Shown: one piece after another, positions 13,094 through 13,193 of the stretch
Layout of the letters: each line of letters opens with the position of its first letter
Numbering within the stretch: the stretch's first letter is position 1
NCBI GenBank assembly: GCA_024640745.1
Contig: JAHEEL010000046.1
Location: 1-13,193 of the forward strand
Direction: 5' to 3'
Length of the DNA: 13,193 bases
From: Actinomycetes bacterium
GTDB lineage: Bacteria; Actinomycetota; Acidimicrobiia; Spongiisociales; UBA5794
The notes under the pieces: generated by a model
What the model was told of the DNA's origin: nothing
The model's input: only the letters and a program-made list of their open reading frames with translations
Database searches by the model: none
Made by a program: the position numbers and the translations under genes

Positions 13094-13193
13094 AAGCGAG
13101 TACGGCGAGCACGTCGCGTGACGAGAGGATCAGGTAGTCCTCACCCTCGACCTTGACTTCGGTGCCGCCGTACTTCGAGTAGAAGACGACATC
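13092..13193 (-). CDS. groES: GroES co-chaperonin (N-terminus outside window)
   Basis: Only the last 33 residues and the stop are present. They read DVVFYSKYGGTEVKVEGEDY followed by LILSSRDVLAVLA, the conserved GroES C-terminal half (VxYSKYGGTEVK, EDYLIL, DVLAV). GroES forms the heptameric lid of GroEL. The stop codon is 12 nt upstream of the groEL ATG, confirming the groES-groEL operon. Confidence 0.95.
   Translation of the reverse strand, partial: DVVFYSKYGGTEVKVEGEDYLILSSRDVLAVLA

Overview
The window is about 13 kb of high-GC bacterial chromosome. The gene content points to an actinomycetote, possibly an Acidimicrobiia-like or other uncultured lineage. It includes a GuaB3-type IMP dehydrogenase-related protein, groES-groEL with a Gly/Met C-terminus, a bifunctional NAD(P)HX repair enzyme, a citramalate synthase, and several start codons that look leaderless or nearly so. 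The lineage below phylum is a guess. Most genes are housekeeping, and no CRISPR, phage or insertion sequence is visible. The novelty lies in the DNA between genes.

Layout, left to right. On the minus strand lie guaB3 (C-terminus cut by the window edge) and trpS upstream of it, separated by a short heptamer-repeat hairpin. A 206-bp divergent gap leads to a plus-strand membrane acyltransferase-3/SGNH fusion. Directly behind it is what looks like an amino-acid attenuator: a promoter whose -35 overlaps the acyltransferase stop codon, a 12-residue leader peptide MTVLSTTTIIIP, a perfect hairpin and an intrinsic terminator. Next comes cimA, citramalate synthase of the threonine-independent isoleucine pathway. 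cimA converges on a minus-strand PCu(A)C copper-chaperone lipoprotein. Further right, all minus strand, are the bifunctional NAD(P)HX epimerase/dehydratase, a group II PLP decarboxylase and a Nudix CoA-pyrophosphatase-like hydrolase. A GNAT acetyltransferase diverges from the Nudix gene across a 31-bp gap. A strong hairpin separates the GNAT gene from the convergent groEL, and the groES C-terminus runs off the right edge.

Two non-coding systems stand out. First, the Ile/Thr leader-peptide attenuator in front of cimA (4640-4789) makes biological sense because cimA feeds isoleucine synthesis. Second, a family of 7-bp tandem units (AGACNNN and its complement NNNGTCT, plus related CCCCAGT-type and CTGGTAG-type units) occurs at four places. 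Each place is directly behind the stop codon of a minus-strand gene (trpS, decarboxylase, Nudix, groEL). The largest array is ten units facing ten inverted units, in perfect 7-bp register, around a 17-bp centre, and it abuts the predicted promoter of the NAD(P)HX repair gene.
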